In this document: positions 29,138-43,175 of the stretch, piece by piece
Layout: each line of letters starts with the position of its first letter
Position numbering within the stretch: position 1 is the first letter of the stretch
NCBI RefSeq assembly: GCF_003386795.1
Contig: NZ_QTUC01000001.1
Location: forward strand, 2,356,001 to 2,420,000
DNA from: Thermasporomyces composti
GTDB lineage: Bacteria; Actinomycetota; Actinomycetes; Propionibacteriales; Actinopolymorphaceae
Length of the DNA stretch: 64,000 nt
Direction: 5' to 3'
The notes under the pieces: generated by a model
The model's input: only the letters and a program-made list of their open reading frames with translations
The model's database searches: none
Told to the model about the DNA's origin: nothing
Position numbers and translations under genes: made by a program

Positions 29138-31744
29138 ATGGACGCGCAGAAGCTGACGACGAGGAGTCAGGAGGCTCTGTCAGCGGCGATCCGGCAGGCC
29201 GCGAACGCCGGTAACCCCTCGGTGGAGCCGGTGCACCTGCTGCAGGCACTGCTTGCCGATCCGGAGGGCACGGCGGGTGCTCTGCTGGACGCGATCGGGA
29301 CCGGTCGTGAGGCCGCGCGCCGGGCCGCCGAGGACGCCGTCCGCCGGCTGCCGTCGGTGAGCGGGTCCACCGTGCAGGCGCCGGGTCTGTCCAGGCCGAT
29401 GTACCAGGTGCTGCAGGTGGCCCAGGACCAGGCGAGCGAGCTGGGCGACGAGTACATCTCGACCGAGCACCTGCTGGTCGCTCTGGCGACCGTGGCGAGC
29501 AGCGCCAAGGACATCCTGAACCGCATGGGCGCCACGCCCGACGCCCTCCGCGCGGCGTTCTCCCAGGTGCGGGGCTCCGCGCGGGTGACCACACCTGACC
29601 CGGAGGGCACCTACAAGGCGCTGAGCAAGTACTCCGTCGACCTCACCGAGCGGGCCCAAGAGGGCAAGCTCGACCCGGTGATCGGTCGGGACGCCGAGAT
29701 CCGCCGGGTCGTCCAGGTGCTGTCGCGGCGTACCAAGAACAACCCGGTGCTGATCGGCGAGCCGGGGGTCGGCAAGACGGCGGTCGTGGAAGGGCTCGCC
29801 CAGCGGATCGTCGCGGGCGACGTGCCCGAGTCGTTGAAGGGACGCCGCTTGGTCGCGCTGGACCTCGCCTCGATGGTGGCCGGCGCCAAGTACCGAGGGG
29901 AGTTCGAGGAGCGTCTGAAGGCCGTCCTCGCCGAGATCAAGGAGTCCAACGGCCAGATCATCACCTTCATCGACGAGCTGCACACGGTCGTGGGCGCGGG
30001 TGCCGCCGGCGACAGTGCGATGGACGCCGGCAACATGCTCAAGCCCATGCTGGCCCGTGGCGAGCTGCGCATGATCGGCGCGACCACGCTGGACGAGTAC
30101 CGCGAGCGCATCGAGAAGGACCCGGCGCTCGAACGCCGGTTCCAGCAGGTGTTCGTGGGTGAGCCGTCGGTCGAGGACACCATCGCGATCCTGCGTGGCT
30201 TGAAGGAGCGGTACGAGGCGCACCACAAGGTGCAGATCGCGGACAGCGCTCTCGTCGCCGCGGCGGTCATGTCCAACCGCTACATCACCGGCCGCAAGCT
30301 GCCCGACAAGGCGATCGACCTCGTCGACGAGGCGGCGAGCCGACTCCGGATGGAGATCGACTCCAGCCCGATCGAGATCGACGAGCTGCGCCGGCAGGTC
30401 GACCGGATGAAGATGGAGGAGCTCGCGCTCGCCAAGGAGGAGGACGAGGCGAGCAAGGAGCGGTTGGCGCGACTGCGGGCCGAGTTGGCCGACAAGCAAG
30501 AGGCACTGCGCGGCCTGGAGGCGCGCTGGGAGAAGGAGAAGGCCAGCCTCAACCGCGTGGGTGAGGTCAAGCAGCGGCTCGACGACCTGCGAGGTCAGGC
30601 CGAGCGCGCTCAGCGAGAGGGTGACCTGGAGACCGCCGCGCGGATCCTCTATGGCGAGATCCCCCAGCTGGAGAAGGAGCTCGCCGCCGCCTCGGCGCAA
30701 ACGACCGAGACGACGCCGATGGTGCGCGAGGAGGTCGGCCCTGACGAAGTGGCCGAGGTGGTGTCGAGCTGGACCGGCATCCCGACGGGCCGGCTGCTCG
30801 AGGGCGAGAGCGGCAAGTTGCTCCGCATGGAGGAGGAGCTGGGCCGGCGGATCATCGGCCAGCGTCGCGCCGTTCAGGCCGTCTCCGACGCGGTGCGCCG
30901 GGCCCGGGCCGGGATCTCGGACCCGGACCGGCCGACGGGGTCGTTCCTGTTCCTCGGCCCGACCGGGGTCGGGAAGACCGAGCTGGCGAAGGCGCTGGCG
31001 GAGTTCCTCTTCGACGACGAGCGCGCGATGGTGCGCATCGACATGAGCGAGTACTCCGAGAAGCACTCGGTGGCGCGACTCGTCGGCGCCCCGCCTGGCT
31101 ACGTCGGCTACGAGGAGGGCGGCCAGCTCACCGAGGCCGTGCGCCGGCGGCCGTACTCGGTGGTCCTTCTCGACGAGGTGGAGAAGGCTCACCCGGAGAT
31201 CTTCGACGTCCTGCTGCAGGTGCTCGACGACGGCCGGCTGACGGACGGCCAGGGTCGGACCGTCGACCTGCGCAACGTCATCCTGATCCTCACCAGCAAC
31301 CTCGGGTCGCAGTACCTCGCCGACCCTGCGCTGGACGAGGACAAGAAGCGGGAGCTCGTGATGAACGTCGTGCGGTCGTCGTTCAAGCCCGAGTTCCTGA
31401 ACCGTCTCGACGAGGTGGTGCTCTTCGACCCACTGGGCAGCGAGGAGCTCACGAAGATCGTCGAGCTCCAGGTGGCGGCCCTGGCGAAGCGACTCGCCGA
31501 GCGCCGCATCACCCTCGAGGTCACCAGTGGCGCCAAGGAATGGTTGGCGCTCACCGGATACGACCCCATCTACGGCGCCCGGCCGCTGCGTCGACTCGTC
31601 CAGTCGGCGATCGGCGACGGGCTGGCTCGCAAGATCCTGGCCGGCGAGGTGCGCGACGGCGATCGGGTGCTCGTGGACGTGAACGACGCCAGCGACTCCC
31701 TCGACATCCGCGTCGCTGAACCCGCCGCCACCGCGTCCGCGTAA
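29138..31744 (+). CDS. clpB: disaggregase ClpB
   Basis: The 868-aa Hsp104-type AAA+ protein has a Clp N-domain (residues 1-145), NBD1 with Walker A GEPGVGKT (about 208) and Walker [18 protein letters not shown], and a coiled-coil M-domain (about 405-525, [20 protein letters not shown]). NBD2 has GPTGVGKTE (about 607), [14 protein letters not shown] and a C-terminal D2-small domain with [10 protein letters not shown]. The M-domain identifies it as ClpB rather than ClpC. It extracts proteins from aggregates with DnaK-DnaJ-GrpE. It starts 40 bases after hspR with AAGGAG upstream and has no HAIR site of its own, so it probably depends on the operon promoter. Confidence 0.97.
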   Translation: MDAQKLTTRSQEALSAAIRQAANAGNPSVEPVHLLQALLADPEGTAGALLDAIGTGREAARRAAEDAVRRLPSVSGSTVQAPGLSRPMYQVLQVAQDQASELGDEYISTEHLLVALATVASSAKDILNRMGATPDALRAAFSQVRGSARVTTPDPEGTYKALSKYSVDLTERAQEGKLDPVIGRDAEIRRVVQVLSRRTKNNPVLIGEPGVGKTAVVEGLAQRIVAGDVPESLKGRRLVALDLASMVAGAKYRGEFEERLKAVLAEIKESNGQIITFIDELHTVVGAGAAGDSAMDAGNMLKPMLARGELRMIGATTLDEYRERIEKDPALERRFQQVFVGEPSVEDTIAILRGLKERYEAHHKVQIADSALVAAAVMSNRYITGRKLPDKAIDLVDEAASRLRMEIDSSPIEIDELRRQVDRMKMEELALAKEEDEASKERLARLRAELADKQEALRGLEARWEKEKASLNRVGEVKQRLDDLRGQAERAQREGDLETAARILYGEIPQLEKELAAASAQTTETTPMVREEVGPDEVAEVVSSWTGIPTGRLLEGESGKLLRMEEELGRRIIGQRRAVQAVSDAVRRARAGISDPDRPTGSFLFLGPTGVGKTELAKALAEFLFDDERAMVRIDMSEYSEKHSVARLVGAPPGYVGYEEGGQLTEAVRRRPYSVVLLDEVEKAHPEIFDVLLQVLDDGRLTDGQGRTVDLRNVILILTSNLGSQYLADPALDEDKKRELVMNVVRSSFKPEFLNRLDEVVLFDPLGSEELTKIVELQVAALAKRLAERRITLEVTSGAKEWLALTGYDPIYGARPLRRLVQSAIGDGLARKILAGEVRDGDRVLVDVNDASDSLDIRVAEPAATASA

Positions 31745-31775
31745 GTCGTGACGAGCGTGCAGGAGAAGACAGCGC

Positions 31776-33644
31776 ATGTCCCGTGCGATCGGTATTGATC
31801 TTGGTACGACGAACTCTGTGGTTGCGGTTCTGGAGGGTGGGGAGCCGTCGGTTATTGCGAATGCGGAGGGGTCGCGGACGACTCCTTCGGTGGTGGCGTT
31901 CGCGAAGAATGGTGAGGTTTTGGTTGGTGAGGTCGCGAAGCGGCAGGCGGTCACCAATGTGGACCGGACCATTCGTTCGGTGAAGCGCCACATGGGGACC
32001 GATTGGAAGATCGAGATCGACGGGAAGTCGTTTTCGCCGCAGCAGATTTCCGCGTTTGTTCTGCAGAAGTTGAAGCGGGACGCGGAGGCGTATTTGGGGG
32101 AGCCGGTCACGGATGCGGTGATTACGGTTCCGGCGTATTTCTCGGATGCGCAGCGGCAGGCGACGAAGGAGGCTGGTGAGATCGCTGGGCTGAATGTTCA
32201 GCGGATCATCAATGAGCCGACTGCTGCGGCGTTGGCGTATGGGTTGGACAAGGAGAACGACCAGACGATTCTGGTGTTCGACTTGGGTGGTGGCACGTTT
32301 GACGTGTCGCTGCTGGAGATTGGTGAGGGTGTGTTCGAGGTCAAGGCGACCTCGGGTGACAACCATCTTGGCGGGGATGACTGGGACGCCAGGGTGGTGG
32401 ATTGGTTGATCACCCAGTTCAAGAACAAGCATGGGATTGATCTGGGTGCGGACCGGATCGCGCGTCAGCGGTTGGTGGAGGCCGCGGAGAAGGCGAAGAT
32501 CGAGTTGTCGTCTGCGTCGGAGACGCAGATCAATCTGCCGTACATCACGTTGGGTGAGTCGGGTCCGCTGCACTTGGATGAGAAGTTGACGCGGGCGGAG
32601 TTCCAGCGGATGACGGCGGATCTGTTGGAGCGGTGCCGGGGCCCGTTCGAGCAGGTGATCAAGGATGCTGGGATCAGTGTGTCGCAGATCGACCACGTGA
32701 TCTTGGTGGGTGGCTCGACCCGGATGCCGGCGGTGGCGGACCTGGTGCGTGAGCTGACCGGGGGTAAGGAGCCGCACAAGGGCGTCAACCCCGACGAGGT
32801 GGTCGCGGTCGGTGCCTCGCTGCAGTCGGGTGTGCTCAAAGGCGAGGTCAAAGACGTCCTCCTGCTCGACGTCACACCCCTCTCCCTCGGCATCGCCACC
32901 GGCCAGACCGCGGCGCGCGGCGGGGTGTTCACGAAGATCATCGAACGGAACACCACAATCCCCACCAAGCGCTCGCAAATCTTCACCACCGCGTCGGACA
33001 ACCAACCGTCCGTCCTCATCGAGGTCTTCCAGGGCGAGCGCCCCATGGCGGCTGACAACAAGCTGCTGGGCAACTTCGAGCTCACCGGCATTCCGCCCGC
33101 CCCTCGCGGCGTCCCTCAGATTGAGGTGACGTTTGATATTGACGCGAACGGGATCGTGCATGTGTCGGCGAAGGACCTGGGGACTGGTCGCGAACAAAAG
33201 ATCACGGTGACTGGTGGGTCGGCTCTGCCTCGTGAGGAGATCGAGCGGATGATCAAGGAGGCGGAGCAGTACGCCGAGGAGGACCGGAAGCGTCGGGAGG
33301 CGGCGGAGCTGCGGAACCAGGCCGACACGCTGGTCTACCAGACGGAGAAGTTCTTGGCCGATAACCCGGACACGGTGCCGGCGGATGTGAAGTCGGAGGT
33401 GGAGCGGGACATCGCCGAGGTGAAGAAGGCGCTCGAAGGCGATGACACCAGCGCGCTCAAGGCCGCCTTCGACAAGCTGTCCGCCTCCCGCACCAAGATC
33501 GGCCAAGCCATCTACGCCAACGCCCAGCAGAACGCCGCGTCGTCGGGGTCGTCCGAGACCACGAGCCAGGAGACCCCGGTCGACGGCGACGTCGTGGAGG
33601 GCGAGGTCGTCGAGGACGACCAGCGTGACCAGAAGTCGTCCTGA
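31776..33644 (+). CDS. dnaK: chaperone protein DnaK, copy 2
   Basis: This is a second full-length Hsp70 of 622 aa, starting 31 bases after clpB behind AGGAG. Bases 31776-32900 match copy 1 without a difference that I can see, as does 33114-33531 apart from two codons around 33203-33206 (Met-Thr versus Ile-Thr). In between (32901-33113) the sequence differs and encodes five additional residues (GQTAAR in place of K before GGVFTK), and the tail ends [16 protein letters not shown]. No HAIR element or clear promoter lies in the 31-bp spacer, so expression probably depends on read-through from the chaperone operon. A 13-bp-stem terminator follows. Confidence 0.96.
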   Translation: MSRAIGIDLGTTNSVVAVLEGGEPSVIANAEGSRTTPSVVAFAKNGEVLVGEVAKRQAVTNVDRTIRSVKRHMGTDWKIEIDGKSFSPQQISAFVLQKLKRDAEAYLGEPVTDAVITVPAYFSDAQRQATKEAGEIAGLNVQRIINEPTAAALAYGLDKENDQTILVFDLGGGTFDVSLLEIGEGVFEVKATSGDNHLGGDDWDARVVDWLITQFKNKHGIDLGADRIARQRLVEAAEKAKIELSSASETQINLPYITLGESGPLHLDEKLTRAEFQRMTADLLERCRGPFEQVIKDAGISVSQIDHVILVGGSTRMPAVADLVRELTGGKEPHKGVNPDEVVAVGASLQSGVLKGEVKDVLLLDVTPLSLGIATGQTAARGGVFTKIIERNTTIPTKRSQIFTTASDNQPSVLIEVFQGERPMAADNKLLGNFELTGIPPAPRGVPQIEVTFDIDANGIVHVSAKDLGTGREQKITVTGGSALPREEIERMIKEAEQYAEEDRKRREAAELRNQADTLVYQTEKFLADNPDTVPADVKSEVERDIAEVKKALEGDDTSALKAAFDKLSASRTKIGQAIYANAQQNAASSGSSETTSQETPVDGDVVEGEVVEDDQRDQKSS

Positions 33645-33670
33645 TCGAGTCGTCCTGGTCGAGCCTGACC

Positions 33671-33702
33671 GTGGAGGTCCGCCGGTGCGGGCGGACCTCC
33701 AC
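33671..33702 (+). terminator. terminator of the chaperone operon
   Basis: GTGGAGGTCCGCC (33671-33683) and GGCGGACCTCCAC (33690-33702) form a perfect 13-bp stem with a six-base loop, 26 bases after the dnaK2 stop. There is no T-run, as is common in this group. Confidence 0.85.
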
Positions 33703-33787
33703 GCAGGTCCGCTCGATCGAGGTCGACGCTCCCTCACCTCTCCCCCTGCGCGGACGGCGCGCGGCGGCCACCGGTCGCGGCGCCGCC

Positions 33788-33793
33788 TACGCT
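33788..33793 (+). promoter_or_regulatory. -10 element of a leaderless XRE-family gene
   Basis: TACGCT ends six bases before the ATG at 33800, and there is no Shine-Dalgarno sequence. The transcript therefore probably begins at the start codon. Confidence 0.55.
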
Positions 33794-33799
33794 GACGGC

Positions 33800-34627
33800 A
33801 TGGGCCGCCGAACGGAGCTGCGCGACTTCCTACGGAGCCGGCGGGCTCGGCTGAGTCCCGAGGACGTGGGCCTGCCGGGCGCCGGTCGGCGTCGCACTCC
33901 GGGGTTGCGCCGGGAGGAGGTGGCCGTCCTGGCCGGGGTGGGCGTCTCCTGGTACACGTGGCTGGAGCAGGGACGCGACATCACCGTCTCGCCGCAGGTT
34001 CTGGACGCGGTGGCGCGAGCGTTGCGGCTGAACCACGACGAGCGCGCGTACCTGTACGTCCTGGCGGGGTGTAACCCGCCTCTCCCCGCGCCGGAGGACG
34101 GGACGCCGATCGGGGACGAGCTGCGGCGGTTGCTGGACGCCTGGTCGCCGCGTCCGGCGTACGTGCTCGACCGGCACTGGGGGATCGTCGCGGTGAACGA
34201 GCCGGCGCGGACGGTCTTCGGTCTCACCGACGACGACCACAACTGTCTGGTGTCGTTCTTCACCAGTCCCGCCTACCGCTCCTCGTTCGCGCACTGGGAG
34301 GCGGCGGCTCCGGGGGTCGTCGCCCAGTTCCGCGCCGACGCGGCCCGCTATCCGGACGACCCGGAGTTCGCACGCCTGGCCGCCGACCTGTGCCGGGCCA
34401 GCGCGGAGTTCGCCGAGCTGTGGCGACGCCACGAGGTGAGGTCCGCGACCCAGGGGATCAAGGCGATCCGACATTCTGAGGAGGGCCTGCTGGTTCTCGA
34501 GTACACCAGCTTGCCGTTGCCCAACCACCCGGGTCACCGGCTGGTGTTGCACAACCCACGACCGTCCACGGGGACAGCGGAGAAGCTGGAACGACTGGCC
34601 GGCAGCGTGGTGGTACCACACCCATGA
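33800..34627 (+). CDS. XRE-family regulator with MmyB-like ligand-binding domain
   Basis: The 275-aa protein begins with LRDFLRSRRARLSPEDVGLP and RRRTPGLRREEVAVLAGVG, the typical N-terminus of this actinobacterial group. The helix-turn-helix continues as VSWYTWLEQGRDITVSPQVL. Residues 100-265 are the MmyB/PAS-like ligand-binding domain (AYVLDRHWGIVAVNEPARTV, GIKAIRHSEEGLLVLEYTSL). Such regulators commonly control a neighbouring short-chain dehydrogenase; here an SDR gene follows in the same direction. It starts leaderless at ATG 33800. Confidence 0.88.
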   Translation: MGRRTELRDFLRSRRARLSPEDVGLPGAGRRRTPGLRREEVAVLAGVGVSWYTWLEQGRDITVSPQVLDAVARALRLNHDERAYLYVLAGCNPPLPAPEDGTPIGDELRRLLDAWSPRPAYVLDRHWGIVAVNEPARTVFGLTDDDHNCLVSFFTSPAYRSSFAHWEAAAPGVVAQFRADAARYPDDPEFARLAADLCRASAEFAELWRRHEVRSATQGIKAIRHSEEGLLVLEYTSLPLPNHPGHRLVLHNPRPSTGTAEKLERLAGSVVVPHP

Positions 34628-34673
34628 TCAGCTCGCTCTGGTCGCGGTGACGAGCGCCGGGCAGCATCCGGTT

Positions 34674-35423
34674 ATGAGCCGATTCACCGACCAGGTTGCG
34701 CTGATCACCGGCGGGAGCAGTGGCATCGGATTGGCCACCGCCCGTCGCTTCGTCGCTGAAGGTGCTCACGTGGTCATCACCGGCCGTGACCGGCGGCGCC
34801 TGGACGCCGCCGTCGCCGAGCTCGGAGATCGCTGCGTGGGCGTGGCCGCGGACGTAGGCGATCCGGACGGCGTGGACGCGGCGACGACGGCTGTGCGGGA
34901 GCGACACGGTCGGCTCGACATCGTCGTCGCCAACGCGGGGACCGGGACGTTCAAGCCGTTCGCCGAGATCACCGTGGCGGACTTCGAGCGGACGGTGGCG
35001 GTGAACTTCCGCGGCGTGTTCTTCACCATTCAGCGGGCGCTTCCACTGCTGGCGGAGGGCGCTCGGATCGTCGTCAACGCCTCCTGGACCCTGCACCGAG
35101 GGAACGCCACCGCCAGTCTGTACTCCGCCACCAAGGCGGCGGTGCACAACTTGGCACGGACTCTCGCTGCGGAGTTGGGTCCGCGGGGCGTCCGGATCAA
35201 CTCGGTGAGCCCGGGATACATCGACACACCGATGTATCCCGAGGCCGAGCTCGACCCCGCCGAGGCCGCGGCCAACCGAGGACGTGTGCCAGCCGGTCGA
35301 TTCGGTCGCCCGGAGGAGGTCGCGGCGGCGATCGCGTTCCTGGCCAGCCCGGAAGGCTCCTACATCAACGGGCAGGACCTGATCGTGGACGGCGGTCTGG
35401 TCGCGGTCGTCCCAGGCGGGTGA
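34674..35423 (+). CDS. short-chain dehydrogenase/reductase (SDR)
   Basis: The 249-aa classical SDR has the cofactor motif TGGSSGIG (about residues 12-19), GRDRRRLDAA after the second strand (basic residues favour NADPH), VANAGTG for the NNAG site, a Ser in NASWTL and the catalytic YSATK, then INSVSPGYIDTPM and the C-terminal GQDLIVDGGL. It reduces or oxidises a small alcohol/ketone; the substrate cannot be read from sequence. I chose the ATG at 34674 because the SDR fold begins right after it; a GTG at 34647 is the alternative. It follows the XRE regulator by 46 bases and is probably its target. Confidence 0.88.
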   Translation: MSRFTDQVALITGGSSGIGLATARRFVAEGAHVVITGRDRRRLDAAVAELGDRCVGVAADVGDPDGVDAATTAVRERHGRLDIVVANAGTGTFKPFAEITVADFERTVAVNFRGVFFTIQRALPLLAEGARIVVNASWTLHRGNATASLYSATKAAVHNLARTLAAELGPRGVRINSVSPGYIDTPMYPEAELDPAEAAANRGRVPAGRFGRPEEVAAAIAFLASPEGSYINGQDLIVDGGLVAVVPGG

Positions 35424-35452
35424 GACGCTCGACGGTGTCGGCTCGACGTTGC

Positions 35453-35523
35453 GGCGTGGGCGGCCGGCGTGGGTGGCCGGCGTGGGTGGCCGGCGTGGGT
35501 GGCCGGCGTGGGTGGCCGGCGGC
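35453..35523 (+). repeat. 13-bp tandem repeat array
   Basis: The unit GGCCGGCGTGGGT is repeated about five times head to tail in the gap between the SDR gene and the rrn promoters; the first copy has one change (GGGC for GGGT). There are no spacers, so it is not a CRISPR. Confidence 0.9.
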
Positions 35524-35615
35524 CCCGGCGAGGACCGTGGACAGTCGCCCGCGAGGCGGAACGAGCCACGGATGCCCTGTTTCGTCCCGATTCGCGACAG
35601 CCGGTTCGCCTCGAT

Positions 35616-35644
35616 TTGACTCACGGAGAGCGGGTCCGTATGGT
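35616..35644 (+). promoter_or_regulatory. rrn promoter P1
   Basis: TTGACT (35616-35621), a 17-base spacer and TATGGT (35639-35644) make a good vegetative-type promoter reading toward the rRNA genes, about 440 bases before 16S. Confidence 0.65.
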
Positions 35645-35784
35645 TCTACTCGCCTCGCCGGAGAGCGGGACGCCGAGCGGCGGCCGATCCGTCGGGGAAC
35701 CCAGTCCACCAGCTCGAGTCGGTACACTGTGTCTCCCACAGGAAGCCGACACGACAAACCCCGCGATCAATCCGACCCGTCGGG

Positions 35785-35813
35785 TTGACGTGGTTGGGTG
35801 GGGTGGGTAGTGT
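35785..35813 (+). promoter_or_regulatory. rrn promoter P2
   Basis: TTGACG (35785-35790), a 17-base spacer and TAGTGT (35808-35813) form a second promoter in tandem with P1. Multiple promoters are usual for actinobacterial rRNA operons. Confidence 0.65.
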
Positions 35814-35880
35814 TGGTGGTTGGCCCTGCTTCTGGGTGGCTGCTGTGTGTGGTGGTTGCCTGGGGGTGTGGGTTTGATTC

Positions 35881-35901
35881 TTGAGAACTCAACAGCGTGC
35901 C
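35881..35901 (+). other. 16S processing stalk, 5' arm
   Basis: CAACAGCGTGCC (35890-35901) is perfectly complementary to GGCACGCTGTTG at 37800-37811 on the far side of 16S. The match extends outward with wobble pairs (TTGAGAACT with GGTCCTGAG). This should form the RNase III stalk that loops out 16S pre-rRNA. Confidence 0.8.
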
Positions 35902-36080
35902 TGTTAGCCGATGTGTAGTTTTTGGCCCTCGCAGCGCCGCGGCCTCGTGTGGGGTTGTGGTGTTGTGGTGGTTCCTTTGGGTGGATGACCCTGTGTTGGG
36001 GTTGTTTGCCTGCTGGGATCGTTAGGGCTTTCTGTCTTGGGCTGCTGCCTGCCTTTGTGGTGGGTGGTGGTCTGTTGGTT

Positions 36081-37613
<1,533 letters not shown>

Positions 37614-37799
37614 AGCAGTTGTCCCGCCCCTGTGTTTGGTGTGGGGGTTGGGGCTCGCCCTGCCTGGTTGTGGGTGGGGTGGTGCTCGATGGTGTGGAAC
37701 GTCGGCTGAAGGCGCTCGGCTGGTTTGGTGTCATGTCCTAGTACTGCCCTGCTGTGTGTGGGGTGTGGAACGGGTGGCGCTGGGCTGGTTGGGTGTCGT

Positions 37800-37821
37800 G
37801 GCACGCTGTTGGGTCCTGAGG
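37800..37821 (+). other. 16S processing stalk, 3' arm
   Basis: GGCACGCTGTTG (37800-37811) is the exact complement of 35890-35901; the following GGGTCCTGAGG pairs with wobble to the upstream arm. Confidence 0.8.
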
Positions 37822-37936
37822 GATCAAGCCCACGTGTGGGGTTTGGTTCTGCGGGCCGCTCTGGTTGCCGCGCGACCATTGCCGCTGTTGGTGGTGGTTG
37901 TGTGGTGGCGGGTGGGGTGGTTTCCGCTTGTGTTTT

Positions 37937-37962
37937 GAGAACTGCACAGTGGATGCGAGCAT
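37937..37962 (+). other. 23S processing stalk, 5' arm
   Basis: GAACTGCACAGTGGATGCG and flanking bases are nearly complementary to the segment at 41129-41155 after 23S (which reads ATGCTCGTATTCCACTGTGC and GGTTCT). It begins with TTGAGAACT, like the 16S arm. Confidence 0.8.
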
Positions 37963-37975
37963 CGTGATCGCCGAG

Positions 37976-41120
<3,145 letters not shown>

Positions 41121-41128
41121 TAACACAC

Positions 41129-41155
41129 GTATGCTCGTATTCCACTGTGCGGTTC
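41129..41155 (+). other. 23S processing stalk, 3' arm
   Basis: The sequence is the near-perfect reverse complement of 37937-37962, closing the 23S precursor loop. Confidence 0.78.
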
Positions 41156-41285
41156 TGGAAACACAAGCCACCACCCCCGCACACACCCCCCCCAGGGTTA
41201 GGGGTGGGCGGCTCGGGTTGTGACAACAGAACAACGAGCCCACCCGGGACCGTGAGCATTTCCTAGGTTTTTGAAGGGTGTGGGT

Positions 41286-41406
41286 TGTCTCGGTGGTCAT
41301 AGCGGAGGGGAAACACCCGGTCCCATTCCGAACCCGGAAGTTAAGCCCTCCAGCGCCGATGGTACTGCAGGGGAGGCCCTGTGGGAGAGTAGGACACTGC
41401 CGGACA
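41286..41406 (+). rRNA. rrf: 5S ribosomal RNA
   Basis: The sequence contains GGTGGTCATAGCGGAGGGG, CCGAACCCGGAAGTTAAGC, GCCGATGGTACTGCAGGGG and GGGAGAGTAGGACACTGCC. TTGTC at the 5' end pairs with GACAA at the 3' end. It is the last gene of the rrn operon, about 165 bases after 23S. Confidence 0.95.
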
Positions 41407-41422
41407 ACCACAACACGTGGAG

Positions 41423-41468
41423 GCGTGGGGTGAAACCGTGAGGAACGGTGTCGCCCCACGCTTTTTTC
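41423..41468 (+). terminator. rrn operon terminator
   Basis: GCGTGGGG (41423-41430) pairs with CCCCACGC (41454-41461), with an inner ACCGT/ACGGT stem. TTTTTT follows at 41462-41467, making it the only classical hairpin plus T-run in the window. Confidence 0.92.
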
Positions 41469-41774
41469 GTTTGCCTTTTCCCTTTCCCTGCCTGCTCGCC
41501 CGGAAAGAGCGGCGGGCAAGGTCGAGCCGTTCCGCCCTGTCCTGGCGTCCCCGGTTGTCGATCCTGGGAGGACGCATGACACGCCACGACCGGCATCCCG
41601 AGCTCGCGAGCATCCTCGGTGGGCTTCGACCCTGGTCTACCTCGGTTTCCCGCACATGGAGCACCTGGGGCCACGGCCCGAGGGCTATCGCCACCCGTAC
41701 CCGGACAGTCCTCACCTCATCTTCGGCAGGAAAGCCGAGAGCCGACACGTCGGGACGGACGTGTCTTCGCCTGC
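41469..41774. other. intergenic region, possible gene remnant
   Basis: About 305 bases between the rrn terminator and the end of the leftward glycan operon. On the plus strand an ATG at 41576 behind GGGAGG opens MTRHDRHPELASILGGLR. In another frame from 41629 the sequence reads TLVYLGFPHMEHLGPRPEG and PYPDSPHLIFGRKAES up to a stop at 41806. The two parts could be one frameshifted fragment. I recognise no family, so this is only a possibility. Confidence 0.25.
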
Positions 41775-43175
41775 TCACGGCGTGGGTTGCGCTGGGCGCC
41801 AGTCGTAGACCTCGTAGGCGAGGGCGAGCCGGCGCGTGCGGTACAGCGACGACGAGCCGGGCAGGAGGTGCTCGACGGGACGGTCGCCGTTCAGCACCCG
41901 AGGTTCGAGCTGGTCGGTGATGACGGGCGCGACTCGGAGCGGTCGGCTGGGGCCAGGAGCGGGGAGACGGCCCAACGCGCGGCGGACCGCAGCAGTGCCC
42001 CTGGGGCCGAGGATCCGCATGGCTGTGGCGCGAGCGGTGAGGTCGAGGGAGCGCAGACGTTCGCGCGACGTGGGACGGTGGCCGGTGAAGCCGTCCGCGA
42101 GACGCGCGAGCAGCTCGGCGGTCTCGGACGCCCCCGTCGGGAAGGGCAGCGTCCGACACGCCTCGGCGAGGGCGCCGCGGGTCGTGGGGTCCAGCAACTC
42201 CCGAACAGCGTCGGCCACCGAGGCCGGCTGAGTCTCGTCAGCGTAGAGCGCGAGGCCCGCGTCAGCGAGGCTGCGGGCGCGCGTGCGCTGGTCGTCGGTG
42301 GCGGTGGCGGTGTTCGGAACGAGGATCGTTGGAACCCCGGCGAGAAGCAGCTCGTGAACGGCGTTGTAGCCAGCCGCGCTCACCGCGGCATCGAAGGTGG
42401 CGAGGTAGCGCGCGAGAGGGTAGACGTTCGCGAGCTCGTGTACGCGATCCGCCAGGTGGGAGGGAAGGCCAGCCCGGGCGAGCGGTGCGCGGGTGACGGC
42501 GACCTGCCAGTCGTCGGTGTCGAGAAACGCTGTGATCGCCGCCATCGCCGGGGTCACCGTGTCATTGATCGAGCCCGCGCCGAGGGTGACGAGTGCGGTC
42601 GGTCGATCCGGATCCAGCCCGAGAGCGGCGGCCGCCTCGGCGCGGGACAGCGGCGGTTGAGCCTCGAGCATGCTGACCGGCGAGACCCGGGTCGCGTCGG
42701 TCAAGCGCGCTGTCGCACCTAGGTCGGCGGCGCCGGCCACGTCTCCTGGCTCGACCACGAGGTCGAAGAATGGCCGAGCGTTGAGGGCGCGCCGGTTCAC
42801 TCCCGGCCGCCACATGCCGCGGCGTATCCAGACGAAGGCAACGTCGGGGTGAGCGGCACGGGCCCGCAACAAGCCCAGGTACGGCGCGACGCCGTCGAAG
42901 GCCAGCACCCGCGCCCGGGTCTCCCGCAGCAGCAGCGACAACCGGGCGCTGAGGTAGCTGTGCCACATCAGGTGGGGCATCCAGTTGCGGTGGTGGCTCG
43001 GACAGTACTCCGCCCGCAACCCATGGCGCTGCACGACATGGACGGCCTGGGACAGCGAGAAGACGATCGGCTCGGCACGGCCGGCGAGCAGATGCGCGAC
43101 CGCCGCCTGCCGAGCCAGGTGTCCCATCCCCGTCCCATTGCTGGTGGCGAGGACGACGCGTGGGAGCTCGCTCAC
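41775..43175 (-). CDS. glycosyltransferase, MurG/GT1-like
   Basis: The 466-aa protein starts at GTG 43175, overlapping the epimerase stop (GTGA). The N-terminus VVLATSNGTGMGHLARQAAV is a GT-B nucleotide-fold start resembling MurG/GT28 enzymes (GTGGH-type loop). The C-terminal half has ALVTLGAGSINDT, AAGYNAVHELLLAGVPTILV and PNTATATDDQRTRA, the nucleotide-sugar-binding loop. After residue 350 there is a tail of about 100 residues not expected in MurG. It is the last gene of a five-gene leftward operon and probably adds a sugar made via the adjacent WecB-type epimerase. Donor and acceptor are unknown. Confidence 0.85.
   Translation of the reverse strand: MSELPRVVLATSNGTGMGHLARQAAVAHLLAGRAEPIVFSLSQAVHVVQRHGLRAEYCPSHHRNWMPHLMWHSYLSARLSLLLRETRARVLAFDGVAPYLGLLRARAAHPDVAFVWIRRGMWRPGVNRRALNARPFFDLVVEPGDVAGAADLGATARLTDATRVSPVSMLEAQPPLSRAEAAAALGLDPDRPTALVTLGAGSINDTVTPAMAAITAFLDTDDWQVAVTRAPLARAGLPSHLADRVHELANVYPLARYLATFDAAVSAAGYNAVHELLLAGVPTILVPNTATATDDQRTRARSLADAGLALYADETQPASVADAVRELLDPTTRGALAEACRTLPFPTGASETAELLARLADGFTGHRPTSRERLRSLDLTARATAMRILGPRGTAAVRRALGRLPAPGPSRPLRVAPVITDQLEPRVLNGDRPVEHLLPGSSSLYRTRRLALAYEVYDWRPAQPTP

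Noticed and set aside
31745-31775. Separate HspR-regulated promoter for dnaK2
   Set aside because: The 31-bp spacer holds only a ribosome site; no HAIR repeat and no room for a full promoter outside clpB.
35453-35523. CRISPR array
   Set aside because: The 13-bp units are contiguous with no spacers, and no cas genes are nearby.
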